Shown one piece after another: positions 17,857-26,463 of a stretch of DNA of 64,000 nucleotides. The stretch spans positions 186,001 to 250,000 of the forward strand of contig JAKIWL010000001.1 of assembly GCA_022750055.1 (NCBI GenBank). The letters are read 5' to 3'. The notes under the pieces were generated by a model. The model was not told where the DNA came from and did no database searches. It was given only the letters and a program-made list of their open reading frames with translations. Position numbers and translations under genes: made by a program. Numbering within the stretch: the stretch's first letter is position 1; each line of letters starts with the position of its first letter. The DNA comes from Thermoplasmata archaeon (GTDB lineage: Archaea > Thermoplasmatota > Thermoplasmata > Lutacidiplasmatales > UBA184).

Positions 17857-18711
17857 GTCGGCCCTACCGTGTTCTCCGGCGAGCCCGAGTCCGAGCCCCG
17901 ACCCGTTCCCAAGGGGGGCGTCTTCGCGTACGGCGCTGCGGTGGTCATCACCGTCGCCGCGGTCCTGAGCCAGTACGTCGTCCCTCGCGCCGTCCCGTCG
18001 CTCGCGCCGATCTACTCGAACCTCGTGGGCGATTTTCTGATCGTTTACGGGATCCCGATCCTCGCCTTCCTCACCCTGGTCGGGACCCAGCCCGTTCAGG
18101 GATTCGTGGCGTCGATGGGCAAGGCCACGGTCGAAGGGCTACGATGGTACGGGCTCCTCAGCCTTACGGCCCTGTTCGTGACCGTACTCCTCGCGCTCGC
18201 CTACCTGATCGTCGATCCGTCCGCCCTGACCCGGCTGAACGCCCCGAACCCGGACCTGAAGGCGGCGATGGGGGACCCCTGGTTCTGGGTCGGGTTCTCC
18301 TTCGTCATCGGGATCACGGAGGAGACGATCTTCCGGGGGTGGATCTTCGGCTTCTGGACCGCCCGACGGAGCCCGCGCTGGCTGGGCCACGCGCTCTGGA
18401 CGAGCGCGTTGTTCGTCGGGGTCCATCTGTACTACGCCCGGACGTACGGGGCGGCGGCCGGACTGGTCTACCCGATGTTGTTCTTCATCGGATTCGCTTT
18501 CGCACTCGCCCTGCGATTCTCCGGCGGGAACATCCTCGTCATCGGCCTCTTGCACGGAGCCTACGATAGCGCGTCGTTCCTCTCGCTGATATCCATGCCG
18601 GCCGGCCTCGCGTTTCGATACGGACTCCTCGGGGTCGGACTGATGGTCGCGGGCCTGGTCTACGTGAACCGGAATCGGACCTACCGCAATGCCGGGCCGG
18701 GTCCGGCCTGA
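17842..18711 (+). CDS. CPBP family intramembrane metalloprotease
   Basis: This protein of up to 289 residues has about seven membrane helices. It carries the CPBP/Rce1 catalytic motifs: EETIFRGW (about 155-162), the FVGVHLYYAR histidine motif and a second histidine in GLLHGAYDS. Family members cleave prenylated proteins or peptides or act in self-immunity. The substrate here is unknown. The ATG at 17842 overlaps the AT-rich promoter element. A GTG at 17869, ten codons in, would fit a leaderless start better, so the N terminus is uncertain. Confidence 0.85.
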   Translation: MYRYSVGPTVFSGEPESEPRPVPKGGVFAYGAAVVITVAAVLSQYVVPRAVPSLAPIYSNLVGDFLIVYGIPILAFLTLVGTQPVQGFVASMGKATVEGLRWYGLLSLTALFVTVLLALAYLIVDPSALTRLNAPNPDLKAAMGDPWFWVGFSFVIGITEETIFRGWIFGFWTARRSPRWLGHALWTSALFVGVHLYYARTYGAAAGLVYPMLFFIGFAFALALRFSGGNILVIGLLHGAYDSASFLSLISMPAGLAFRYGLLGVGLMVAGLVYVNRNRTYRNAGPGPA

Positions 18712-18785
18712 GCCCACCTCGTTCTCGAGGCGGACCTCGAGCCCGCTCCCGACATCCTCTTGTAAGCGAGGGACTCGGAACTCGG

Positions 18786-19211
18786 ATGGCCGTCCCGGAC
18801 GAGCGCCTCCGCGACATCCTGACCCGCGCCCGAGCGATCGCGGTCGTCGGGCTCTCCGAGAAGCCCGAGCGGGATTCGAACGAGGTCGCGCGCTACTTGA
18901 AGCAACAGGGATACGAGATCATCCCGGTCAACCCGACCCTCACCACGGTGCTCGGAGAGCGCTCCTACGCCTCGATATCGGCGATCCCTCGGGAGACCCG
19001 GATCGACATCGTGGACATCTTCCGACGGAGTTCCGAAGTCGTCCCGATCGTCGAGGAGGCGGGCGCTCGGAAGGTCCCAACGGTCTGGATGCAGCTAGGG
19101 GTTCAGAACGCCGAGGCAGCCCAAACGGCGCACGGATACGGCGCCACGGTCATCGAGAACTCCTGCATCATGCAGGTGCACAAACGCCTTCGAATCCCCC
19201 CCATCTCCTAG
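18786..19211 (+). CDS. CoA-binding domain protein (YccU-like)
   Basis: This 141-residue protein is a stand-alone Rossmann CoA-binding domain: AIAVVGLSEKPERDSNEVARYLKQ-type opening, YEIIPVNPT, DIVDIFRRSSEVV, VWMQLGVQN and a C-terminal NSCIMQVHKR. Homologues bind CoA, but the physiological role is unknown. The length matches the family. A TATA-like cttgtaag lies 20-27 bases before the ATG. Confidence 0.9.
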   Translation: MAVPDERLRDILTRARAIAVVGLSEKPERDSNEVARYLKQQGYEIIPVNPTLTTVLGERSYASISAIPRETRIDIVDIFRRSSEVVPIVEEAGARKVPTVWMQLGVQNAEAAQTAHGYGATVIENSCIMQVHKRLRIPPIS

Positions 19212-19234
19212 GCCTCGTCGAGACCCGTTCATCG

Positions 19235-20110
19235 ATGTCGAGCTCTCCCAGCGCCGTTCCCGTCCCCCCGGTCGCGGCGGGGCCCGCCGGACTCGCCCCG
19301 GCGACGGCCCCGTCCGCTCCGGCGGAGTCCACCGGGGGTCCCCAGCCACCCCCGGCTCCGTCGGCGCCCGGCCGAGAACGATGGATACAGGATTCCGGTG
19401 CTACCCTACGCGACTGGGTCTTCGCCGAACGTTGGACCGTCCAGGGAGTGGCGAAAGTTCGAGGAAAGGTCGATGCCGATTCGGTCGAAGTCCACGGCTC
19501 CCTGTCCGTCGGGGGCGACCTGCGGGCGGGATCGATGCGCATGAACGGCCCTCTTGAAGTGGACGGTATCGCCCACGTGGACGCGCGGGCCGTGTTGCAT
19601 GGGGCCGCGCGATTCGCCCAAGCGCTCGAGGCGGCCGACCTGGAGATCGACGGTTCGTTGCGGGCGCGCGGGCCCCTTCGGGTGAGCGGCGACGCGCGAT
19701 GGACTGGCGAAGTGGTCCTGTTGGCCGAAGCGAGGGTCGGTCGGTTCGTCGGCAGCGGGAGCCTCGAGGCGCCCGGCGCGATCACCGCCGACCGCTTCTC
19801 CTTCGAAGTGCTCCGGCCCTCGACCATCGGAACGCTCCGGGCGTCCTCGGTCGACATCACACGTCCCTCGGCCCTCCCGTTCCGAATCCCATTCATCGGG
19901 ACGGACCGGCCCACCCTGACCGTGTTGCGGATCGAGGCCTCCGAAGTGCGCCTCGAGGGAGTTTCCGCAGAATTGATTCAAGCCGATCGCATCGTCCTGG
20001 GTCCGGACTGCCACATCGCTCGAGTCATTGGGGAGGTCCTGGCGGTCGACCGTTCCTCCCATGTCGGGCCGGAATCCCGGTCCCCTCGGCCCCACGGACT
20101 CAGCCGTTAG
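19235..20110 (+). CDS. Bactofilin-like polymer-forming protein
   Basis: This 291-residue protein has a disordered Pro/Ala-rich N-terminal 45 residues. The rest is a regular beta-helix-like repeat of short strands (VHGSLSVGGDLRAGSM, DGSLRARGPLRVSGDARW, SGSLEAPGAITADRF). That pattern is typical of bactofilins and related polymer-forming cytoskeletal proteins. It has no signal peptide or membrane helix, so a cytoplasmic filament is possible. The ATG at 19235 lies 24 bases after the CoA-binding gene. The assignment rests on repeat character, not on an exact motif. Confidence 0.6.
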   Translation: MSSSPSAVPVPPVAAGPAGLAPATAPSAPAESTGGPQPPPAPSAPGRERWIQDSGATLRDWVFAERWTVQGVAKVRGKVDADSVEVHGSLSVGGDLRAGSMRMNGPLEVDGIAHVDARAVLHGAARFAQALEAADLEIDGSLRARGPLRVSGDARWTGEVVLLAEARVGRFVGSGSLEAPGAITADRFSFEVLRPSTIGTLRASSVDITRPSALPFRIPFIGTDRPTLTVLRIEASEVRLEGVSAELIQADRIVLGPDCHIARVIGEVLAVDRSSHVGPESRSPRPHGLSR

Positions 20111-20126
20111 CCGCCCCTCCCCCGCC

Positions 20127-20132
20127 CTTTAT
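20127..20132 (+). promoter_or_regulatory. TATA box of ileS
   Basis: The string ctttat lies 27-32 bases before the GTG at 20159, consistent with a leaderless transcript. Confidence 0.55.
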
Positions 20133-20158
20133 CTCCGCTCGCACCGTCGCGGCGTCCC

Positions 20159-23100
20159 GTGTCGAACGAGGAGGGTGCGGGGCCAACCGCTCCGTCGCTG
20201 ATCGACCTCGAGCAGCGGGTCCGCGCGTTCTGGAAATCGACCGGAGTGCCCGCCCGTTCGCTCCACGGACGGGCCGACGGACCGATCTTCCGGTTCACCG
20301 AAGGACCCCCGACCGCGAACGGGGCGCCCCACGTGGGCCATCTGCTCGCTCGGACGCTCAAGGACGTCCACCTGCGTTACCGACGGATGCGAGGGTACCG
20401 GATCGTGAGCCCGATGGCGGGTTGGGACTGCCACGGCCTCCCGGTGGAGCTTGAGATCGAGAAGCGTCACGGGATCCGGTCGAAGAAGGAGATCGAACGC
20501 TTCGGGGTGGCGCGCTTCTGCGAGGAGTGCCGCGCGAGCACGCTCGAAGTTGCCTCGGTCTGGGAGTCGATGAGCGACCGGATGGGCTACTGGCTCGACT
20601 ACGCCCATCCGTACCTGACGATGTCGGCCCCCTACATCGAGAGCGTCTGGTGGTCGCTCAAGACCCTGTTCGACCGGGGCCTGCTCGAAAAGGGCTACTA
20701 CGTCCTGCCGTACTGCCCCCGGTGCGAGACGCCGCTGTCCTCCCACGAGGTCGCCCAAGGGTACCGCGAGACGACCGACCCGTCGGTCACGGTGCGGTTC
20801 CGACTGAGCGAGACAGGAGGGTTCCCCCGCTCGCTGCTCGTCTGGACCACCACGCCGTGGACGCTTCCCTCCAACCTCTTGATCGCCGCCCGCCCCGAGC
20901 TCGCCTACGTCGGCGTGCGAGGCCCGAGCGGCGGGGAGGAGATCCTGGCCGAGTCCGCTCTTTCGCGCTACTATCCCGACGGCGCCGAAGTGCTCCACCG
21001 CTATACCGGGCGGGACCTCGCCGGTCGGACCTACGAGCCGCTCTTCCCGTTCGCGGGCGCTGGACCGGGACGATATCGCGTGGTTCTCGACGAGATGGTC
21101 GACGCCTCCGACGGGACCGGGTTCGTGCACATCGCCCCGAGCTATGGCCCCGAGGACCAGCGGATCGGGGAGCGGGAAGGGGTCGGGCACTTCGACCCGC
21201 TCGATAGCCGGGCGGTCTTCACCGAGGCCGTCCCGCCGGTCCACGGCAAGCATTTCAAATCGGCCGACCCGATCCTCCTCGCGGACCTCGAGTCGCGCGG
21301 AGCGCTCGAGCGAGCCGGCCACGTCAAGCACACCTACCCGTTCTGCTGGAGGTGTTCGAACGCGCTCCTCTATCGCGCGGTGGACTCCTGGTTCGTCCGG
21401 ACCCGAAAGATCGCCGACGCGCTCGTGCGGCACAACGCCACGGTGACGTGGGTGCCGGCGCATCTTCGGGAAGGCCGGTTCGGCAACTTCCTCGGGGAGG
21501 CGAAGGATTGGGCGCTCTCCCGGAATCGATACTGGGGCACCCCGCTCCCGATCTGGGTCTGCGAGGCCGGCCATCCTACCTGCGTCGGGAGCTTCGCGGA
21601 GCTCGCGGCGGCGAGCGGGGCGGCCCTCCCCACCCCGTTCGACCCGCACCGCATGGGCGTCGACTCGATCTCGTTCCCTTGCGCGACGTGCGGGGCGCTC
21701 GCCCATCGCGAGCCGTACACCATCGACGGATGGTACGATAGCGGGTCGGCGCCGTTCGCGCAGTACCACTATCCGTTCGAGCCGGGACCCTTCGACGTCG
21801 GTGCCCCGCTCGACTTCGTCGCCGAAGGGCTCGACCAGACCCGCGGTTGGTTCTACACGATGCTCGTGATCGCGACGGCGTTGTTCGACCGGCCGGCCTA
21901 CCGGGTCTGCATCTCCAACGGCCTCGTCCTCGACGACGCCGGCCTGAAGATGTCGAAATCGAAGGGGAACGCCGTCGAGCCGATCGCCCTCTTGGAGCGA
22001 CTGGGCGCGGACGCGACGCGTTGGGGGTTCCTGCTGCTCGACTATACGGAACCGATCCGCATGAACGAGGCGGCGATGCTCCAGGCGGCGAACCGGACCC
22101 TCTCGACCCTGGTTCACGCGACCGCCTTCTATCACCAGAACGCCGAGGCCGACGGCCTCCCCGGGGCGAGCGTCGAGCCGGCCCCCACCGACCCGCTCGA
22201 CCGGTGGCTCCTCTCCCGGCTCGAGGGCACCCGCGAGGCCGTTACCCAGTCGCTGGAGCAGTACGACCCCCGGGACGGCGCGATCGCGCTCCGAGCCTTC
22301 GTCGACGACCTCAGCACGTGGTACCTCCGGCGTTCCAGGCCCCGGTTCTGGAGCGACCGGAACGCGTCGGACCGCCGCTCCGCGAACGATGCGCTCTCCT
22401 ACGCCCTGCTCCAGGTCGCCCACCTGATCGCCCCGTTCGCGCCGTTCACGGCCGAGCACCTGGTCCAGGAGGTCGGGGGAGGGCGGTACCAAGTCGCCGA
22501 GAGGTCGGTGCACCTCGCCGATTGGCCCTCGCATCCCGGTCGCCGCGACGAGCCGCTCGAACGAGCCATGGAAGGCGTCCGCCACGACGTGGAAATCGGC
22601 CGAGAGCTCCGCCAGCGCGTTGGAGTGAAATCGCGGATCCCGCTCGAGCGGTTCATCTTGGTCGGCCCATCGGCTCCGCCCCCGCTCGGAAACGAAGCGG
22701 ACCGTCTGCTCGCCGAGGAGCTCAACGTCACCTCGGTCCTTCGCGTCGACCCCGGCACGCTCCATGAGTATCCCGAGAGCGACTATGAGCGGCGCTCGGA
22801 CGGGGCCGGTCAGGTCCTCGCGCTGATCTCGCGCCGTCCGACTCCGGAGCTCCGGCGCGAGGGGCGGGTCCGCGAGACCCTGCGGCGGCTCCAGTCGCTT
22901 CGAAAGGACGCCTCCCTATCCTTCCTCGAACACGTCCGCGCCGAGGTCGCCTCCGACGGGGACCTGTTCGAGGCGATCCAGGGCGCCCGAGGGCGGATCG
23001 CCGAGGAGCTCCTCGCCGATGCGCTCTTCCTATCGAAGGGAGCCCCCGAGGACCCCGCCCGATTCCGTATGTGGGAGATCGAGGGGGAAAGGCTCTACGC

Positions 23101-23179
23101 GCGGCTCGAACGGACCGGCGGGTCGGTCCCCTCGGGTTCGAACCGTCGACCCGACCCCGTCACGAGGTCGGAGGCCTAG
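20159..23179 (+). CDS. ileS: Isoleucyl-tRNA synthetase
   Basis: This 1006-residue class I synthetase charges tRNA-Ile. The HIGH motif appears as HVGH in PTANGAPHVGHLLARTLKDV and the KMSKS motif as MSKSKGN (about residue 600). The GWDCHGLPVELEIEKRHGI block and the editing-domain segment LVWTTTPWTLPSN are clear. A zinc ribbon pair CPRCETPL and a second Cys pair follow, then the anticodon-binding helical domain. It uses a GTG start with a TATA box 27-32 bases upstream. Its 3' end overlaps the convergent AMMECR1 gene by 4 bases. Confidence 0.97.
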   Translation: MSNEEGAGPTAPSLIDLEQRVRAFWKSTGVPARSLHGRADGPIFRFTEGPPTANGAPHVGHLLARTLKDVHLRYRRMRGYRIVSPMAGWDCHGLPVELEIEKRHGIRSKKEIERFGVARFCEECRASTLEVASVWESMSDRMGYWLDYAHPYLTMSAPYIESVWWSLKTLFDRGLLEKGYYVLPYCPRCETPLSSHEVAQGYRETTDPSVTVRFRLSETGGFPRSLLVWTTTPWTLPSNLLIAARPELAYVGVRGPSGGEEILAESALSRYYPDGAEVLHRYTGRDLAGRTYEPLFPFAGAGPGRYRVVLDEMVDASDGTGFVHIAPSYGPEDQRIGEREGVGHFDPLDSRAVFTEAVPPVHGKHFKSADPILLADLESRGALERAGHVKHTYPFCWRCSNALLYRAVDSWFVRTRKIADALVRHNATVTWVPAHLREGRFGNFLGEAKDWALSRNRYWGTPLPIWVCEAGHPTCVGSFAELAAASGAALPTPFDPHRMGVDSISFPCATCGALAHREPYTIDGWYDSGSAPFAQYHYPFEPGPFDVGAPLDFVAEGLDQTRGWFYTMLVIATALFDRPAYRVCISNGLVLDDAGLKMSKSKGNAVEPIALLERLGADATRWGFLLLDYTEPIRMNEAAMLQAANRTLSTLVHATAFYHQNAEADGLPGASVEPAPTDPLDRWLLSRLEGTREAVTQSLEQYDPRDGAIALRAFVDDLSTWYLRRSRPRFWSDRNASDRRSANDALSYALLQVAHLIAPFAPFTAEHLVQEVGGGRYQVAERSVHLADWPSHPGRRDEPLERAMEGVRHDVEIGRELRQRVGVKSRIPLERFILVGPSAPPPLGNEADRLLAEELNVTSVLRVDPGTLHEYPESDYERRSDGAGQVLALISRRPTPELRREGRVRETLRRLQSLRKDASLSFLEHVRAEVASDGDLFEAIQGARGRIAEELLADALFLSKGAPEDPARFRMWEIEGERLYARLERTGGSVPSGSNRRPDPVTRSEA

Positions 23180-23790
23180 AGTTCATGGGGCTCGACGGGG
23201 CCCGACGGCGTGCGCTCGCGGAAGAGCTCGGCCTGGAAACGACGCACGGTCGTACCCTCCGAGTGCCAGGCGCTCGGGGGGAGGCCCGCCTTTCGGCACG
23301 TCTCGGCTAGAAAGCGTTCCGCGCCCCAGCCCCACTCGACGGCGACCTGGGGAAGGAGCAAGCCGCTCGCCCCGTCGGCTTCGACGATCAACCCATCGCG
23401 GCCGATGGAGATCCGGTCCGCTCGATCCCGACCCCCCGGGAGCCGCTCGGGGAGGCTGAGGATGGACAGTTCGATCAGGAGGCGCGGGAGCTCCTCTGCC
23501 GAGACGCGGGGAAACCGGGGATCGTCCGACGCGGCGGCCCAGGCGGCCCTGGGGATCGCGCTCCGAAGCGGGAAGTGGGGCAGGGGGAATCCAACGCAAC
23601 CGCGTAGCGTTCCCGGTCGGGGGCCGGTCAGCGTGACGAACACGCCGCGGGCCTCCTCGAACCACTCGGGTAGCTCGACGGTCCGAAAGTGGGCCGCGAT
23701 GTCACGGACCGGGCCGGGACTCGCAAGGCCGTACTCGACCGCCTCCCGAGCGAGGCGCACGGCCCTCGGGCCGTCGGGGAGCGCGGCCAT
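23176..23790 (-). CDS. AMMECR1 domain protein
   Basis: This 204-residue protein matches the AMMECR1 family of archaea and eukaryotes: [19 protein letters not shown] contains the invariant LRGC motif, followed by [13 protein letters not shown] and the IELSILS strand, then [18 protein letters not shown]. The biochemical function is not established. Fold similarity has suggested RNA or redox roles. The C-terminal tail overlaps ileS by 4 bases in opposite orientation. Confidence 0.92.
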   Translation of the reverse strand: MAALPDGPRAVRLAREAVEYGLASPGPVRDIAAHFRTVELPEWFEEARGVFVTLTGPRPGTLRGCVGFPLPHFPLRSAIPRAAWAAASDDPRFPRVSAEELPRLLIELSILSLPERLPGGRDRADRISIGRDGLIVEADGASGLLLPQVAVEWGWGAERFLAETCRKAGLPPSAWHSEGTTVRRFQAELFRERTPSGPVEPHEL

Positions 23791-23848
23791 GAACTCGCCA
23801 CCGAAGGGAGCGGAAGCACTTTCGGGTTGCGGTCGGCGCTCCGGGCCG

Positions 23849-23855
23849 TTTTATA
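23849..23855 (+). promoter_or_regulatory. TATA box of rpl40e
   Basis: The string ttttata lies 27-33 bases before the ATG at 23882. It is one of the best core promoters in the window. Confidence 0.65.
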
Positions 23856-23881
23856 CGGCGCCGTTCGTCCCGCTCGCCTCG

Positions 23882-24034
23882 ATGCCCTTTCCTGAAGCGG
23901 TCCACCGGCTCCTGGACAAGAAGATCTGCATGAACTGCTCCGCCCGCAATCCGCCGAAGGCCGTTCAGTGCCGCAAGTGCGGGTACAAGGGGCTACGCGT
24001 CAAGTCGCGCGAGCGCTCCGGAAAGACCCAGTAG
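23882..24034 (+). CDS. rpl40e: Ribosomal protein L40e
   Basis: This 50-residue basic protein is a zinc ribbon with CMNC and CRKC pairs separated by 13 residues, ending in [10 protein letters not shown]. This is the standard form of archaeal L40e, a component of the large ribosomal subunit found only in archaea and eukaryotes. The ATG at 23882 sits 27-33 bases after a strong TATA box. The gene was likely missed by length-limited gene calls. Confidence 0.93.
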   Translation: MPFPEAVHRLLDKKICMNCSARNPPKAVQCRKCGYKGLRVKSRERSGKTQ

Positions 24035-24047
24035 GTCGCGCCCCCCC

Positions 24048-24833
24048 TCAGTCCGAGGGTTCGCCCGCCCCTGCGATCGGGGCGTGGGGCGGATGGCGGA
24101 ACTCCCGCTGCGCTGCGAGCCGTTTGGTCAGAAGGAACTGGAGATTCTGGCGTCCGTCCCGCCAGCTCGATAGCTTCGGAGCGCCCCACCTCTCCGAGTA
24201 CCGGATGGGAACCTCCTCGAACCGAAGCCCCCGGAGGACTACCTCGAGCTTCAGCTCCTCGCTCATGGGCATGCCATCCTGGGTCAGGCGGATCCGGTCG
24301 AGGATGGCCCGACGGAACACCCACATCCCGCTCTGGCTATCGGTGATCGTCGCCCCGCCCGCCGCCCGGAAGTAGCGGTGGTAGGCGAGGTGCATGAGCA
24401 GGTTTAGGACGCGGTTCCCGATGCGGTGCTCCCGCGTCATCGCCTTCGGGTCGAGGCCCGAAAGCCGGTCGCAGGTGATGAAATCGAGGGAGCGGTCGAG
24501 CAGGTAACGAACGAGCCGCGGCACCTCTTCGACCGGGTAGGTCGCGTCCCCGTCGAGCGTCGCCACGACTTCGCCCAGGGCCGCGTCAAAGCCGGTCCGG
24601 TACGCCCGTCCGTAGCCCTTACGGGGCTCGTCGATCACCCGGGCCCCGCGAGCTCGCGCGATCTCTGCGCTGCCATCGGCCGAGTGCCCGTCGACCACCA
24701 GGACCTCCCACTCCAGCGGGTCGCGAGCGAAGTACCTCGAGTTCCCCTCCCGCGCCGCCGTCTGGAAGGAATCGAGGACATGGCCGATCGAGGCCGCCTC
24801 GTTCAGGGTGGGGATGACCAGGCTCGCCTTCAT
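24048..24833 (-). CDS. Family 2 glycosyltransferase (dolichol-phosphate sugar synthase-like)
   Basis: This 261-residue GT-A enzyme has SLVIPTLNEAASIGHVLDSF at its start, VLVVDGHSADGSAEIA, the catalytic metal motif TLDGDATYP and the late SEELKLEVVLRGLRFEEVP. This set is typical of archaeal dolichol-phosphate mannose/glucose synthases. It should transfer a nucleotide-activated sugar to a lipid phosphate or glycan on the cytoplasmic face. No C-terminal membrane domain is present. It is divergent from the archease gene across a 53-base gap. Confidence 0.88.
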   Translation of the reverse strand: MKASLVIPTLNEAASIGHVLDSFQTAAREGNSRYFARDPLEWEVLVVDGHSADGSAEIARARGARVIDEPRKGYGRAYRTGFDAALGEVVATLDGDATYPVEEVPRLVRYLLDRSLDFITCDRLSGLDPKAMTREHRIGNRVLNLLMHLAYHRYFRAAGGATITDSQSGMWVFRRAILDRIRLTQDGMPMSEELKLEVVLRGLRFEEVPIRYSERWGAPKLSSWRDGRQNLQFLLTKRLAAQREFRHPPHAPIAGAGEPSD

Positions 24834-24858
24834 GCCGGGGTGTCTAGGCGGGCGCCCC

Positions 24859-24866
24859 CCTTAAAC
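24859..24866. promoter_or_regulatory. Bidirectional TATA-like element
   Basis: The string ccttaaac lies 21-28 bases before the archease GTG on the plus strand and 26-33 bases before the glycosyltransferase ATG on the minus strand. One element is therefore spaced to serve both divergent genes. Confidence 0.55.
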
Positions 24867-24886
24867 GTCTCCTGATTTCATGGAGC

Positions 24887-25321
24887 GTGGCTCGAGCCCT
24901 CGGCGCCCCACGGCATGGGAGTTTTCCTACTACAGCCGACGTAGGTATCTGGGCGAGAGCCCCCACGCCCGCGGGCCTGTTCGAGGGACTCGGGCAGGCC
25001 CTCTTCGGCATCATGACCGACCTAAGAAGGGTCCGTCCGCGCGAACGGCGCACCGTCCGGGCTTCGGGCGAAGACCTCTCGAGCCTGGTCGTGGCCTATC
25101 TCGGCGCGCTCCTCCTGCTCGAACAGGACGACGGGTTCGTGGGTCGGACCCTCCGGGTCCGGACGGTCGGCGACCCACCGACTTCCGTCGTCGCGACGGT
25201 CACAGGGGAACGGCTCGATGGCGCCCGCCATGTCCTTCGCAAGGAGGTCAAGGCGGTCACGCTGCACCTGCTCTCGGTGAGTCTCGACCCGCCCAGCGCC
25301 CGCGCGATCCTCGATATCTGA
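24887..25321 (+). CDS. Archease
   Basis: This 144-residue protein matches archease, the small co-factor that activates the RNA ligase RtcB and assists tRNA splicing and modification enzymes. Conserved segments are TTADVGIWARAPTPAGLFEGLGQALF, the GEDLSSLVVAYLGALLLLEQDD block, VTGERLD and VKAVTLHLLSV followed by the terminal aspartate in ILDI. The usual His-Thr-Ala-Asp motif reads Thr-Thr-Ala-Asp. The metal-binding aspartates appear kept. The start is GTG. RtcB is not in this window. Confidence 0.88.
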   Translation: MARALGAPRHGSFPTTADVGIWARAPTPAGLFEGLGQALFGIMTDLRRVRPRERRTVRASGEDLSSLVVAYLGALLLLEQDDGFVGRTLRVRTVGDPPTSVVATVTGERLDGARHVLRKEVKAVTLHLLSVSLDPPSARAILDI

Positions 25322-25326
25322 TGGGC

Positions 25327-26463
25327 TCAGGGCATCCGCGCGACGATCTCCGATAGCGAGGCGCCGGGCTTCGGGAGGCGCCCGGCCTTCCCGAGGATCC
25401 GTTCGAGAGCGGCGAAGGTGACGAGGAGGTCGGACCAATCCGCGATCCCCATGTGGCCGATCCGGAAGATCTTCCCCTTGAGGGCCCCCTGCCCACCCTG
25501 CAGAGCGACGTTGTAGTGCTCGAGCAGCGCCTTGCGGATCTCGTTGTCGCCGAGGCCGGTCGGATTGTTGAGCGCCGTGACCGTGTCGGAAGCGTGGGCC
25601 GGGTCCGGAAACAGGGAGAGCGACAGCGCCCCTGCCGCGGCCCGGGTCCCCTCCGCCAGGCGGCGGGTCCGCGCGAGCCGGCCCGGGAGGGTCTCCTCCT
25701 TCAGGAGCAGTAGCGCCTCCCGAAGGGCAAGAAACAAGGGGATCGCGGGCGTCCACGGGGTGTCGTCCTTGGCGAGGTTGTCGAGGTGGGCCGCGAGGTC
25801 GAGATAGAAGGTTCCCGGCGTGAGCTCCGTCCGGGCCCGATCCGACAGGTGCACCATGGCGAGGCCGGCCGGCGCCGCGAGACCCTTCTGGCTCCCGGCG
25901 ACGACCGCGTCGAGACCCCAGGCCTCGATCGGGCAGGGTATCCCGGCCACGGCGGAGATCCCGTCCACGAGGAAGAGCGCGCCCGATTTGCGGACGGCCG
26001 GCGCGAGTTTCGAGAGGTCGTTGGCGAGGCCGACGCTCGTCTCGTTCAACACGACGCACAGCGCTCGGACGTCCCCCTTTTCGAGTTCCTCGATCGCGCG
26101 TCCGACCGGGATGTGCTGGCCCCAGGGGGCCGACAGGGTCGTGACGACGTCGCAGTACCGGCGGACGATCTGGTCCGTCCGGTCCCCGAAGTTCCCGTTC
26201 GCCAGGACGAGGGTCCGCTCCCCCCTCCGGACGAGGCTCGAATAGACCGCCTCGAGACCGGCCGTTCCGCTGCCGGAGAGGATCGCCTGGTGTCCTCGGG
26301 CCCCGAACAGCACGGGCAACAGTTCCCGGATCTCTTTGACGATCCCGTGAAAGTAGTCCCCCCGGTGGTTCACCGACGAAAAGCTCATCGCACGCAGGAC
26401 CCGGGGGTGGATCCGGACCGGCCCGGCGATCAGGAACGTGGCGGTCTCGGGGTCCGGGTTCAT
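25327..26463 (-). CDS. Class V aminotransferase (serine-pyruvate/alanine-glyoxylate type)
   Basis: This 378-residue PLP enzyme has GPVRIHPRVLRAMS at the start, the SGSGTAGLEAVYSSL cofactor loop, ETSVGLANDL, the aspartate in FLVDGISAVAG and the Schiff-base lysine in VAGSQKGLAAPAG (about residue 193). It overlaps serA by 4 bases (ATGA), which points to the transamination step of serine synthesis (3-phosphohydroxypyruvate) or to serine-glyoxylate exchange. The exact substrates cannot be read from sequence. Confidence 0.9.
   Translation of the reverse strand: MNPDPETATFLIAGPVRIHPRVLRAMSFSSVNHRGDYFHGIVKEIRELLPVLFGARGHQAILSGSGTAGLEAVYSSLVRRGERTLVLANGNFGDRTDQIVRRYCDVVTTLSAPWGQHIPVGRAIEELEKGDVRALCVVLNETSVGLANDLSKLAPAVRKSGALFLVDGISAVAGIPCPIEAWGLDAVVAGSQKGLAAPAGLAMVHLSDRARTELTPGTFYLDLAAHLDNLAKDDTPWTPAIPLFLALREALLLLKEETLPGRLARTRRLAEGTRAAAGALSLSLFPDPAHASDTVTALNNPTGLGDNEIRKALLEHYNVALQGGQGALKGKIFRIGHMGIADWSDLLVTFAALERILGKAGRLPKPGASLSEIVARMP

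Noticed and set aside
20129-22765. Long open frame on the strand opposite ileS
   Set aside because: It is a mirror of the high-GC ileS coding frame, its translation is Arg/Glu/Gly-rich without motifs, and ileS is certain.
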